Shown one piece after another: positions 48,301-62,300 of a DNA stretch of 64,000 nucleotides. The notes beneath the pieces were generated by a model, which did not search any database, was not told the DNA's origin, and saw nothing but the letters and a program-made list of their open reading frames with translations. A program made the position numbers and the translations under genes. The DNA comes from Apus apus (lineage: Eukaryota > Chordata > Aves > Apodiformes > Apodidae), in the NCBI RefSeq assembly GCF_020740795.1, contig NC_067286.1, forward strand, positions 30,156,003-30,220,002, given 5' to 3'. How positions within the stretch are numbered: the first letter of the stretch is position 1; every line of letters starts with the position of its first letter.

Positions 48301-51300
48301 GACACCTCCAAGAACCAATCAGACACTGGGGAGTCTGTTAATGCAGGGGAGGTCTCCTGTAGGGGCCAAGTTACAGAACATCAAGGGACAATTTGCTAAC
48401 CCCATCCCACTGCAAAGCTTTCCCGTGGGGGCACTGCAGCAGGCAGCAGCCAGGGGCAGCGAGGAAAGGCTCCAGATGCACTCAGACCCCTTAAAGAGTT
48501 AAAGTCTGTGGTTGTAGTGGGGCTGGTGTATCTATGTCTTTGTGTTCCTGGAAAATCCACAAGTACAGAACATCCTGTTTGGGAGCCAGGCAGTACAGTG
48601 CTCTGGCTGGCAGGATGCCTGGTCAGGGCAGTAGCCCATCTATCCCCTTTCCCCAGCAAGTTTCTCAAAGCGGCTTTGTGGCAGGGTCAATGTCTTTGTG
48701 GTGAGGCTGCTTTTCTGGAAGCTGAGGTGTTGCTGTCTGCTCTGGCCTTTCCACCCTTCAGTCGAAGAGCCAGCTGCTAAGGACTTCCCAGACCACCCAC
48801 CTCAGGCTGGCTTCTCTTGGGCTTCACTCCCACAGTCACTTCTCATTGCAGGCACACAGGTGACAAACTATTTCCAACGTGTTTAATAGATAAGACCTGC
48901 AGAACAACAAGAGAGGGACATTCCCAGGTGCCAGACTTGCAGTCAGGAGAGCACAGTCCAGTGAGAAATGGTAATAATTTAAAAGTAATTCCTGAAGGCC
49001 AACAACTCCCACGTGCCAACTGTCTGCTACAGAAGGGCAGGCACAGGCCACAGAGCTCCAGTTTTGCAGCAACAGAACTACAGTAAGATCAGCTTGTTGT
49101 GTGGGAATAATTTAAGAAATAAATGGAAATGGGAGGAAGGCAGGTACAACTCCTCCCTTCAGTTTAACCTGCCTGTTCATCCACAGGGGGGGGTGGGACG
49201 GAGAGAGCAAATATACAACAAATCTCAACATCTTTTGAGACTTGGCTTTGAACAAGTTGACCAAAATTCTCTCCTCTCTCCTTCCCTTTATCCTCTTTCC
49301 CTTTCCTACTAGACTACCAACAGATTTTTAAATGAATTCTCATTAGTACAGTTGCCTCAAAGGGTAGTATTACCTCAGGTCTGCGAAGCAAAGCACACAA
49401 TACCAAGGACTGTATTTAGCACTAAGAGAACAACAGGTGTCCACTCCTCTCCAGTTTCTGCTTCTGCCACCCTCCTGGTGCAGTATGACTACCAAGGGAA
49501 GAGCAGAGCCTGCACCCAGCCTCACCTCTGCACTGTGTGCACCCACGTATCTGAAAGATCTCTCTAAAGTCTCCTGTGCTGTCCTGCTACCTGCTTTGGA
49601 GTAGTATTTTGCCAGTCAGAGCTATCTTCTTTCTAAAGATAACATCCTCTTCCTATATACAGTTCTCTGTATCTAGTCTCCAAGATTAGCCATTTATTAT
49701 ATTCATCCCTTCTTCTCTCTGCAGTCCTCTCATGCCATACATCATCTCTTTAAACCTTTCCTCCCCCTTTTCCATTGTTAACACTATTGTTCAGTTTCCC
49801 CTTACCTGCTGCTCCCCAGAGCCCCACCAACCACAGTGACACGGCAGCAGCCATCAGCCACTGGTGCCAGTCACCAATGCAGGTTCTAAGCCCAGCAAGT
49901 CAGGGACTGTAAGAAAGCCATGCAATAGTTGCTTCAGACCTTCCCCAAAATGTATCTTCTCTCCTTGTATCAAATCTGGGCCTAACTTTATTTCCTCCTG
50001 GAGGCACCACCATGGCTTTCATCCAGCCCACGTCTCCCAGCACAAGCAGCACCCCCTGCTTGGTTGCCACCACCTTTTCTCCTTGTGCACAGACCCAGTG
50101 GGCACATCTCCTACTGCTGCTCCAGCAGAGCCACCTAAGAGCCATGTCCTTCTCCCAACCTCACATCCTTCCTCTCCATCACTGGCTGATCACAGCTGCA
50201 TGCTCCCAAGTAACTCAGACTGCACAGATGATGCTTGATCTGTGGGAGCAAAGGAAGGGACAGAGCAGGTGCAGGGACCTTCCTCCCACACCAGAAAAAG
50301 GCTATGCCTGCACACAGTGCTACAGAAGGTAAAGGCAAAAAAATACCTTGCCCAGCCTCACTCAGCAGGTCTGCACATCAGATCAGGGGATCTCCCCTGG
50401 AAGGCGCTTGCACCACTGCATTGTATTCAGATCTGCTGGATCTCCAGCCCAGGCCATAAGGCCCAAGCAGTTAAAGAAATACACAAGAGATTATGGATTC
50501 ACTTCAAAAGAACTTTTTTTTTTAATTTAGAAATGCAGTTATATACATAGAACAATTAAATTAAACTTTGTACAAATATTAAAATACTATCTTCACACCC
50601 ACTGCAATGTACAGGATACCAGAAAATATATATAAAATAAAGCAAAATAAAACCGATTGAGTGACATCCTGCACAGCATCCATTATGGTTTTGTTCTCAA
50701 ATCCCACATTTCTATGGAGTACCATTCTGCAAATAATTCCATAGTGGTGCAATTCAGATAAAAATAAAACACATACGGGAAAGAAAAGATTAATGCACAA
50801 AGGCAATCAAGCTCCCCTTGCATTTGCATCAGCAACTTCCAGCAGTCTACCCACCGCATCATAGGACATCTGCTTCACAGACAACTTCACTTTGTCTTCT
50901 TTTGGAAGGAAGCAAATTTAATAATCAAAACTGTTTTCCAGCTCAACTCAGTTGTTTCTGTCCTTGTACACCCCAGGACAGCAGCAAAAGAACAGCTTGC
51001 AGAAAGCATATGCAGGGTGTCAGTGGAAGCCATTCTGGTGGGTACATGTATCCATAACATCATCTGCAGAGGGTGGAGTTTGGAAGCAGTGCTGAATGCA
51101 GGGCCCTGGAGAAGTGTGGGAAGTGGCCTGCTCTGTCCTGGTGTGGAAGGGCAGGAGAAAAGGATGAAGGACTGAAAGGGGGCTTATTTCCTGTATAAAA
51201 ATATGCCTTGAAATGAAGCCTGCTCTAGGAAACCTCTCTGCACTTTCAAAGTGTATCATAGAGAATAAATGTTTTCTAATTAAGTTCTTCTGCCAACCAA

Positions 51301-51362
51301 GGTTTTCACAAAGAGCAAGTTCAATCTGCAGTTCCCTGGTAAAGACTGAAGGGTGAGGCGGG
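45385..51362. other. Intergenic DNA 3' of SUSD6, no gene seen
   Basis: No gene is recognised. The GC-rich part at 46.8-48.7 kb has overlapping open frames on both strands (up to 185 codons) without similarity to anything I know. A 14-T run lies at 45515-45528. A T-rich patch at about 50513-50527 is followed by AT-rich DNA containing + strand AATAAA words near 50630-50660. The SUSD6 3' end may extend into the right part of this interval. Confidence 0.5.
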
Positions 51363-54300
51363 ATGTGCAAAATGGATGGGATTTATTGCATTTACATACA
51401 GAAACCAGAAAATGAAATATATTTAATTAGTTATCTGGATAGAGTAATAAGGCAGATTTTTTTTTTAAAAAAACAACTGCTATCAGGACAGTAAAATCAG
51501 GTTTTGCAAATATGTTCTAAAAAGGTCAACAAGGAAATCTCAAGTGTCCAACCAGTTGTGTGTTAATTTGTTTTTTTTATACAGCAAGCCTGCTGGTGTC
51601 TGCTAAATCATCTAAACAAAGCACGTGCTTCCTTACAACCTGGCCAGGAATGTCTTACCCCATTAGCTTGCAGTGTACTTTGTTTTCAGTCAGAGCTCTT
51701 CCTTAACCCTCTGCCTTGTGTTCCCTTTTCTGTGCTGCAAATGATGTAACCATCCCAGATTATTTCCAATAGCTGAGCCTGTTGCTCTCTTAGTCCCACT
51801 CTTTAGTATTGACCCAAGTCATCCACCTCTGGGAGCTTCTTAGGATGTTGCCTCCCAAAACAAGTGCAACAGATTTCTTCCTAACACACCTGACCACGAG
51901 CTGAAAGGCTAAATAAAGGCTCCAGCTGCATGAAAAGAATCACCACACCATAGCTGAAAGGCTAAGGAGAAACCCAAGGGAAGTTGTCCAAGGAGTAACA
52001 ACAAGCAGCCACGTAAGCATTCTTCTACAGAGCAGGTGGCTATGGAAAAAGGATAAAAATGCATTGAGCTCCTCTCCCCCCCAAACTCACCAAGTTTAAA
52101 CTCAGCAGCAACTCCACAGGCTCACATGCTGCAGCATGTCTCTCCTCCTGACTTCATTTTTTACCTCTTATGCAGTGGGAGATGCAAGGTATTTAAAACA
52201 AACCCATCTCTCTCACCAGTGGTGCTGACCCTCTTCAAGGTGGCAGGAGACTCTGACACAAGCACTTGAGCTGAACTTCAGGGTGCAGATCCTGACAGGA
52301 GGCTGCCCTGCTTCCCCCAAGGCTACTGTCAGCTTCACTTTCTGGTTCTCTCAGATTGGTCCAAGTTCTGCAACACCTGCACTGTAAACACTGCAGTAGC
52401 TTGTATTTATTTTTAAAAAAACAAACACCAAAACCAACAACTATGCAACTGAAAGGGAGCAAGGAGGTTCTTCTATTGCACATAGTACTCTGAATTTCTA
52501 AAATGCCCTTTAAATTTTTTAACCTACCAGATTTCAAAAATAACAAACCTTTAAAAGAAGTGCCATTTTTATTTTTCCAATGTAATTTAATAATTTTAAT
52601 GTCCTCGAGTACCACAGGATTCAGCATGTATGACAGAACATGAGAGGATTTTGTTGGGAGAGCCAAATAAGAAAAAATACCTTTGAATTCTTTTGCCAGA
52701 CACAGGTAGGAAAGAAAAGTCACATCTTGCAAGGCTGAGCCCCTGTGCTTCCCATTCACCATGCTGAGATCCAGGCTGCATTTCCCTGTGGCAACAGCCA
52801 AAGAGAAAACACACTCTGCTCAGAGGTAATGACCACTCCTGAGACAGAGCAGAAGCTCACAACTGAGGGACCATTAAGCTTCAGCCCTTGCTCCCATAAG
52901 TAAAGACAGGACTGTGCAATTTAGTTTTTCCTAAATCTCTGCCCAGAAAGCTTCCCAATCCTTCAGCCTCCCCAGAAGTAAAACAAACACAAATGAGTAG
53001 CAATCACTTGATAATCCGTAAAGTGAGGCCTTGTTCCCCCTCTCCTTTGGGAAAAAATAAATAAATTGTCAAGCAGACATCTTTCATCTTTCTCCCCAGC
53101 CACTCTACCTCACTTTATAAGAAAATAAACTCCAAACCTGAGGATGTGGGCAAGAGGAGTGTGATGCCCGTAAACTGTTTTACATGTTGTGGCTTCCATG
53201 GTTCCTTGTGGCCAGTTCCCACAGGTGTTGCTGCAGGGGACAAGCTCTTCTGCAAGCGCTGGAAGCACCAGCAGAGGTTAACCAGCAGAGACTGGCCTGG
53301 GAGCTGCTGGTTTGCCCTCAGCAAGCAGCAGAAGCTGCCTGTTTATGCCTGATCACAAGACCTATGCTTGCATATTTCCCTCCACCTCTGCATTTCCCTC
53401 CTCCTTAGTAAAGCCATTTTCCTCAATTTCTATAAACAAAACAAAATTAAAGCACACCCTCTTCTGTGCATATTCCTCTTCCCCACCCAAATGGAATTTT
53501 CTCTCCCAAACTGGCATCTGCTTGCTTTACAGGGAGAGGAGGCTGGGCCACACAGTATGTGCTTTCTGCTGGCAGACCAGGTGCTCATCTAGGGCAAGGT
53601 CAGGCCTCAGGATCAGCTTTCAGTTTCCTTACGGGATTCTCCCACCACCCCCCAGTGCTAACACTAAGGTAAGGACTGTCCCTTGCAGGCAGGCAGCATG
53701 TACTCAACTTCTAGATCTTGACTGCTGGGGTCAGTTTGAGTAGACAGGACCTTAAATGCATCGAAGAGCAACTCCTTCTGTTTTTAGTTGGTTAGGCAGC
53801 AGGAAAGAAGTCACATTCTTCCCTCCACGCTCCCTCAGCCTTACCACTTCACTTGCTTGATCCCTGCATCTGGCCTGATAAAACCACTGAATGGGAATTT
53901 TCTCAAGCATAGAGAATGTTCCAATGTAGGAATTAAAAACTAAACACAAACTTTCTCACACTTTTCTAAAATTCCAATAGCAGATGTGCAAACAGTATTT
54001 GCCCTCTACAGTGCTTGAAGCTGAGACACTGCAGTCCACTGTAAAATGATACGGGATTTTCATCATCCAGACTGAACAAAAATTACACAAACCACCCAAA
54101 CTGGATTTATCAAATCCTTGTGTTAATGCAAGGTAACATGAACAATAGGGAAAGAAGTTTAAAATACTGTATTTTTAAAGTGACAACTTCCCTCTAAACA
54201 AAAGATGGGGAAAATAGGATTCTTCCATCCACAGGCACGTGCTGTACCAGGTATCCTGAGATTTAACAGCTTATCAGGGACATATGCATGTCTGGATACT

Positions 54301-56306
54301 ATATGCCAATCCCTATTTCCAGGAACTGGAGCTAAGCCACAGTGATTTTTACATATAAAGGTGTTGTGATGGTATGTTCCTGAAACAACAAGGATGAGGA
54401 TGGTGAAGATCACAAACAAAAAGCAAAGCAGCAAAGACAGCATCCCTATATACCTGTACATTACCACATGATGTGTAAGGCCATATTTTGCTCCAACTCA
54501 AACATTTAGCAGCTTCTCACAGGGCAAACGCCCTCTTAATTACTTCAAGACAGTTAGGACAAGGTACATGCATCTAAGAAGCCAACTCTTCTTGCTGAAA
54601 CCAATCCCATGGAACACAGCATCCAGACCTCCGTGGTGAAGAACCTTACAAGCACCACAAAGCTTGTCATTGGACTGCCTACCTCAGACAAATGTGGCTT
54701 CCTGCAAAACAAAAGTCCTATTGACAGCAACCGGGACATTCTGACCTGGTACAGAGAACTGTGGAGGGCAGAGGTATACTTATTTTTGGATTTTCTTTTC
54801 CCTGCTACCAGAACTTGAAACAATCTTCAAAACTTAGGTTATGGAATAAGCTATGGTGTCCTCTTGGCACTGCTTTCAATGTATCCAGCCTTCCCTCACA
54901 GCAACAGGCAACTGTGTTTGTTGTATTTAGGAGAGACTTTATAAATACTGCTTACACCCAGCCACAAGGAAGAAGCCCTTCTCTGTGGGCCCACTGAAGC
55001 CCATTAGGATAAAATAGATTCTTGCTGTATGAAGTTAGGAAGATAAACTAGCCCCTGAGATGGCAGCTACCCAGGATTAAAGTACCGAGGTACCGAGTGT
55101 GGCTGCAAAGGTATTTTGGGATTGTACCAATGGCACTAAGCATTCACTACCTACAGGCATTTTTTTCTCTTGACATTTTCAAATACCTGAACTACTTTCA
55201 AGCATTGCCTCTGCCTGAAGATCTGACCAAAAGGAACCTAAGCTTGAGTGCAGAACTACCTTAAATGAAAAAGCTTTGAAACACACAGCTTATTTAGAAA
55301 AGCAGGGCCACAAATTTGGTTCCAGTCCTGATGCCTCAGTGAAAGGGCTAACTCACAGTTAACACAGGGTTAGCAAAGTGAAAGTCACACCCTCCAAGCT
55401 TTCTGGACCCTGCTACCCACTGGCCACTCTCCAAGGCTCTTTTACAACCTTAGATCAGTAGCTGCTCTGGCACCAGACCAAAGCTGAAAGGGTTTGTTTT
55501 ATTGGCAGGACAGTCCCAGCTTCTAGGAACATGTGTAACATGTGGGCTGCACAGGTAGAGAAGGAAGGAGGAGACAAAAGTAATTTTTGGGAATGGACTC
55601 CTGCAGAGACGGTTTTTGAGAAGGGGCAGAGGGCATTCCCACACACTGGAGTTCACAGCCTTCAGCACTCTAGCAAGTCCCAATGAACTGTTATTGCACA
55701 GCTAAGTTGTCGCACAGCCCATCTCATCTGAGGCGCTTCTAGATATCACAAGCTGCCCCTTAACTGGGATCCCTCCCAAGCCCAGCTTCAGTCCCATCAA
55801 GGCGTTTAGTCCTATCCTATGACACAGAGGATGCTGGAAGAAGAGCCTATATAACATATATACGTATATATAAACTGTGTCTGCACCCAGTGAGCGAGCA
55901 GTTTTAGCCCCTGCTCTCTGGGCAGCAGAAGGACTAGAGAGGCCGATAAGCTGCAACAAGCCGGTGTGAGGAGGAGAAAGGCACAAGAAAAAAGCAGCTC
56001 TTCAGAGACTGCTGTCAAACATCTGGCAGGGGACGAGGGAAGGAGAGCTCAAATCCACTTTGTTCCTTGAGCCCCTGATGCAGATGGAATGGGGAAGCCA
56101 GTGCTGCACCAACTTCACTGGTGCATCCAGGAGGCAACCTGGCGACATCCTTTGGATATTCAGCTGAGGGCTTCTCTGCTGGGAGGTATCCAGGGCACAG
56201 CTCGCAAGGATGGGGAAGGCTGCACAGAGTGCTTCTGTCCCAAAGGCAGGGGGAGAGGAGGAGGAAGAAATCCAAGAGGGACAAGGCTAGACAAACACAG
56301 CAGGCC
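51363..56306 (-). other. SUSD6: SUSD6 3' UTR (candidate, about 5 kb)
   Basis: Sequence after the SUSD6 stop on the - strand. The human gene also has a multi-kilobase 3' UTR (known). Minus-strand AATAAA words occur near 55497, 52565 and 52410 and at 51386-51381, and any of them could be used. Short open frames inside are shadows. The 51381 end is a guess based on the last good signal before the AT-rich intergenic DNA. Confidence 0.4.
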
Positions 56307-56332
56307 TCATGCTTCCTTCAATAAGGGAATAT
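56307..56332 (-). CDS. SUSD6: SUSD6 terminal coding exon (8 residues)
   Basis: The acceptor is CATTCAG|ATATT. Only 26 coding bases complete the aspartate codon and give IPLLKEA, with TGA at 56309-56307. This matches the conserved family C-terminus. It is too short for ORF-based gene finding. Confidence 0.9.
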
Positions 56333-59300
56333 CTGAATGGTGGGGAGAGAAAAAAAGAAAAAACAATCAAACTTGTGCAGTTCAGCACACACCAGAAAAA
56401 CTACTGCTGAAAGCAAGTCAGGCTCCCACTTCCATAACATGATAATACAGTGCTATTCCTGTCATCACAATGCAGCAGAAAGGAGACCTCTGGAGGACTC
56501 TGCTCCAACCTGCCCTGGTGAGTGCCACCATTGGCAGTTCCAGCCTTGAAAATTGCCAAGAACAGACTGTCACCTTTCTGGGTGCCCACCTGGTCCTGCA
56601 CTACCCTCCTACTGCAAACTATTTTCCTCATTCCCAACCTGAATCTGTTAAGTTACAGCTTGTGGCTGCTGGCCCATGTTGTAACATCTGAGACAAGTTT
56701 GGCTCCATAGTCTTTTCAACTCCCTGTGAAGTAATTGTAGTCAATTACTGGCTTGGTCCTCAGCTGCTCCTCCACCATTCCCTTAAGAATGACAGTTTCC
56801 TTCCTTCCCCTGACATTGTCAATCTTTTAGTTCCTCAAAATATCCAAAACATGTTTCTTACTGTGTCAGGGACAGCTGGAAATACAAGGCTCACACTTGC
56901 CCATATCTACCTTGAAGAAATGCAGCCTCCTCTGGTAGCTACAGCTTCCTCATCTTTGAGCCACAAACAAACTTTACCGTCTCCTGCTGCAAGGAGTAAT
57001 CTGTTACTGTACGACGAGCCTTAGAGGCAATACATGTTTCCAGGCAGTGATAAAAATGACACAGGGCAGAGGCAATGCCCTCTAACTTCCCTGGACATTT
57101 TTTTGTTAATCTTCACTTTTGGATTTCTGCTGTTCACACGCTTGAGGTTTAACACCCATCTTCGGATGCTGTGATTTCCACCCTTGAGAAGAAATGCTCT
57201 TTAACTGTTTTTTACTGCAGGGGTTGTGAGTGGCATTACCATGGCTTTACTGCTTGACTCCATGGAAAGGAGCAGTTCCGCCCTGAGCTATTACAAGCCA
57301 GTTACACTTCTTGCCTAGGACACAGCAGTCTCTGCAAAAGTATCCTTCATCTGCAGCTTCACGTTAGCTCTGGCACTGTAAAGCCATTGCTTCAGGGCAG
57401 AACAGAAGTGAAGAACACAAGATTCACTGACTGTCTAACAGACTTGCCCCTCTGCCTGGTAAAGTAAGTCTGAGCATATCCCTTTAAGGTGTTCCCGCAT
57501 GGCAAGGCTGCAGCACTTGATGCACTGTGGCAGTAAGCTGCTTACTAAAACAGTCTAAAAATGAAGAAGCATAAACATCACAAAGGGTTTGTATTCCAAG
57601 CATATCCTCTCACTCCCACCAACTTGTTTTCCACAAACACAGCTACTTCACTGCATTTGCCCTATGCTGCTGGAGGCTGGTATTTCTCTGCAAATCCTTT
57701 GCCTAAGACAACAAGAGTGAGCAGCAGAATTCCAACAGTCTTTCCAGACTGCCCTAGGCTGCCTGCTTCAAAAGGAGGTATTAAACACTGCTTGCACATC
57801 TAAGTTGTGAAACATGCCATGGAAACTGGGATACCTCTTTTCAAAAGCTTCTCTGGTGCCTGACATACTTACTAGTATTCCTTGCCCTTTTCATACTGGG
57901 TAGTCAACTGAAAAATCTACTCATATAAGAGTCTTATTCAGTGCTCCTTGCACAAGTCACGTACCATCTGTGTATTCCTCAGAGGAAGTGAGTGATAAAA
58001 GGCTCTGTATGTCACTGCTTTCCGAATCTTGAACCTCTTTGTGTACAGGCCTACTGCTAGCCATGTCAGCTACCCAGGAAGAGGAAGCAGCCTGATGCAC
58101 AAGGACAGTTTCAGAGCGCTGAGAGCCACTCGCTTCACACAGTCCAGAATGTCCAGGAGCTTCATCTTCTCTTTCAAAGCTACCACGAGCCCCTTGGTCC
58201 TGCTGCTGCATCTCTCTGGCTCCGTTCTGTCCAGCTCCCTCCGAGAGCACGATCTGCACTCGGGAGTCTGAGGGTGGAATGCAGTTCCCTGCACTGCCAT
58301 ACACTGCTTCTTCGTAGGATGGCAAGGCCACCTGGACACCATCCACCATGATAGAGACCTGATCTCCAGACACACCTTGGTCTCGCCTCAAAAAAAGAAA
58401 CACAGAGGGGGTGAGGGAAAAAATAAACAAAACCAAAACAAATCGAGCTTCTGTATTTATATATATATATATATATGTCACTGAGACCTCAAGTAACCTC
58501 CCACAGCAGAACTCAAATGCTCACTATTGACATATTCAGGGGAGGACAGAAACATGAATGGTGGTTTAACAAGGTCAAGCAAGCATAGTATTGTAGCCCT
58601 ACTGTGAATTGCCATAAACATGAGCAGGGGCTGTAATTCACAGTGCTTGATGGATTTAGCAGCAAGAGCTGAAAAAGATTACAATGCTTCCCACCTCACC
58701 TGTCTCCACAGCTAAATTTGACAAAGATCATGACTCAAAGCCCTTTCCTGTCACAGCCAGCAGATAAGAGCTCTGACCACCACTGATTTCAGCATGTTAC
58801 ACTGCTATATTCTGCAATATCCAGTGCTGCCTGTTCTGCCACCTTTGCTGCACGCAGATAACCTCTGGTGGGGTGGGGCAAACAGCTCTTAAATTGGCAC
58901 AGTGTGAATCACCTAGGCTCATGAGTCAGACTTCTGAGATTGAGTTTTTCTTCTCCAGTGGTTTAGACTTCTTCAGAACAGGGCAGACTCCAGGGCCCCA
59001 CTTCTCAGTCTTCCTGCTGCTAGACAGTCATTCTCTGCTCTTATTTAAAAGTACTAGTAGCTGGTTTGGAAGAGAGAGTCTGCAATGACCTTGTTGACCC
59101 CAGCTGGTAGCAGTGTTATGGCTTAGTCTGTTCTCTCATTCCAGGCCAGGAGGCTGCCCATCTTACAGCAGGGAACACAGCAGCTTTGCATGTGTATCTA
59201 ATCAGCAATACTGCCTGAATTCATGTCCATAGGATCTCACAGACTGGGGGAGGACACATATATATACATATGCAGACACACACTTTGGCAGCTATCCAAA

Positions 59301-62300
59301 GCTAGAAGAGGCAGGATATTGATCTATAGCCAGACTAGCAGGGATCATAACTTTTCACAGCCAAGGTCAAGGAAAAAGAGCAAGGAAACCACTCATCAGA
59401 TTGGCACGTCAGAGTGGGGACTGCAGCTGGTCACTGCAGGCTGCCACCTCAGACTACTGCTGGACCATGGGGCAGGAGTGCTACTGAGGGGATAAAAAGG
59501 AGCAGAGAAGCGAGGAGGTAAGTTGCTCCAAAACGAAGGTTTAAACCAAGTACCTTAATGTGTGTCTGCTGCAAAAACCAGGATGCCTTTGGGTCCCTCC
59601 AAACCCAGCTACACTTACCTGCTATGATGGAATGACTTCAGCTTCGGCTGCAGCAAAACAAACAGCACAACTAAGAGCAGAATCAGGGCGACAGAGCTTG
59701 CTGTGGAAGCTACTATGGACAGCGTGGGCACTCCAATTGTTGGAGGAGAGTCCTTTTCTACAAAACCAAGAGGAACACAAGGAAAAATCAACCACTCCCT
59801 TACATCTTTGCCATAGGGAAGGAAAAATACCCACATTGCCTACTCTTGGGAGATATACCTGGACACACATATGGGTAGCCTAAGTTTCCATACAAGTCAA
59901 GGGTCACCAGCTATCTCTTATGGAGGACAGTTGAGATCTCAAGCTGACAGCTCTCCATCAGCTGTAAAGGGAACCTAAATCAAAACATGGCCATACAAGG
60001 GTCCTTTGGAAAAACAGAAGACATATGGAAAAGCAGTGCAAGCAGGCCACAGGAATTGGTAGATGCTGGTAACAGTCATGTTATATATAGATCTGGCTGA
60101 GCAAAAGCTAAAAAATGTCCTGATGTCACCAGCCAACCCAGTAATTGTCTAGCACAATAAGCAGGATATTTTAGGCCTAACAATAGGAAAAGTTCCAAAT
60201 AACAGGTTTTCTCGGCTAATGGAAGAGTCTCCCAAAGGAAGGGGTGGAAGTCACCCCGCTGAGTATATTTAAGATGCAGCAAGTATTCGGTTTCTTTCTC
60301 ATACAAACATATGCCAGCAAACAGAGAGGGAAGGCAGATGTTGCTTCAGGATGCTGAGTTTTCAGTGTTAGATACAGTTTTGTGACTGTATGGGAACCAG
60401 TTTGGCTTTTAAAGGTCCCTTGCAAGACAGGAATAGATTGGGAGTGGAGAGAGAATGGCCTAGAGCTGCTATTGCTGAGCACTGCCTATCATGCCTAGCA
60501 TGCTACACTCGTCCTTTCACTTCTGGAGCAAACACAATATTGTGCATTTCATGTTCAGGACATCCCCATGTGTGCAATTCCTCAATTCCTTTTTGCAACA
60601 TTCAACACGTTGTTTGGGAGCACAGGTCTCAAACTGCAGGGGGATGCAGGACATGCTTGTGGGTAGGGATGAAGGGAAGAAGAACAGGCAAACAGAAGAA
60701 AAAAAGCTGGAGGACCACTATTTTTAAGCCTATAGCCTAAAAATCTATTCCCCAAACAGACATGTAAGCTGAAAAACCAGTCTGCATCTTCTCTTGGGGT
60801 CAGACCTATTGGTTGAATTGTTTTGAACTTGTTTTCCTGAAAATTTTCAGAAGTAGCTTGACCTCTCCCCAAAGAAAACCAATGTCTAGGACGTTTTTCC
60901 CCATGACAAATAGGGTTGTGTAAAGTTTCCAATTTTCAGCATTACTCAGGAGACCAAGCACACTGACAGGGAAGCAGGCAGGCAAATGGAGGCACTCTGG
61001 TATCAGAATCAGCGCACAATGGTGTAGAACCACTCACTAGCCAGGGGACACTCTAGCACATTCACGATCTCATATTCTAACAAGATGCTCACTAACTCCT
61101 ACAACAAACTATCAAAGGCTATGGGGCTGACAAGCTCAGAGCTACACAAAACATCTGACGAATGCTAGGGATTTCATTAACTCTACATGGAACAGGTGTG
61201 ATCTCATCCATTAGTGACAATTTTAAGACCTACTGCCTTTCTTTCTCTCACCTCCTCCTCTTTTCAGCCCTGTAAAGGAGACGTGCTTGTTAAAACTCAA
61301 CTGTCTCTAACCCTGACCAGTTGTTTCAAAGCCTGGGTCAGACTTTTGAGGCCCCATATTTTTGGTAAGGTCACTGATCCTTCATAATGCTAAAGAAATC
61401 TGAGGGATTGCTGCTCATCACAACACAATCCCGTCAGCCCTGATATAGAGAGCAAGTGGCACCATGCAAGAATGCCACTCGGGGAACACTACCTGAAATT
61501 GCACAACTTTGTTCTCCAGCCTGTGTGCAGCAAGGGGAAAAGGGACCACTGTGGAAAGGAAGCTCATGCTGAATTTGAAAAGTCTCTTGAGGATCTAGTT
61601 GCTGCCAGGTAAACTCCCAGTTCCCTTCCTTATACAGGAAGGGGCTATTGGAGTGGCTGTGACAAAACCACTGAGAAGACAGTGGCTTTGGGACAGAACA
61701 AGATGTTCCAGAGATCACAGATAGGCAGTAAACTCCATAAAGAGCCTGAAGAAGGTGCTTTTGTTTCCCTCTGATTAAGCTAACACATTTTGCTTTAAGG
61801 ATTATGAGACTTAATCCCAGAGTATACATTCTACTGACTCAGGATGACTGAGCAGTAAAGTTATCTCAACAAGCCAAACTTGAAGGGGAGACTATTCTCT
61901 CTACCCAGTATGTATGCTTTTAAAAGCAGAAGAGCTATAGGCAAACTAGGCTGCATAATGAACACCTTCCTGCAAAACTTTTTACTTTCCTGCTTTGATG
62001 GAGGAATTCCTGCCCAGCTGGGAGAGACTCACAAAACAAAAGCTGTCCACTTAATTTAGAGAGAAGTACAAAAAAAAAAAAAATGTCAGCAATGCCCTTT
62101 CCTGCCAGCACAGTGAAAAGCAGCACCATCGAGCTCTTTGCCACACGAGGCCAACAGTTAACCTGTTTGCAAGGAAGATCACCTCTACATACTTGCTCCC
62201 ACACCCATGTGCACATGTGGACAGATGGCTACATCACTGAAGGAGATGCATTGTCAAATCCACCCGGAAAAAAAAAAGTATGGAAAATGCCTAAATTAGG

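Noticed and set aside
55085-55105. Short TACCGAG duplication
   Set aside because: It has two copies of seven bases, with no flanking structure and no likely meaning.
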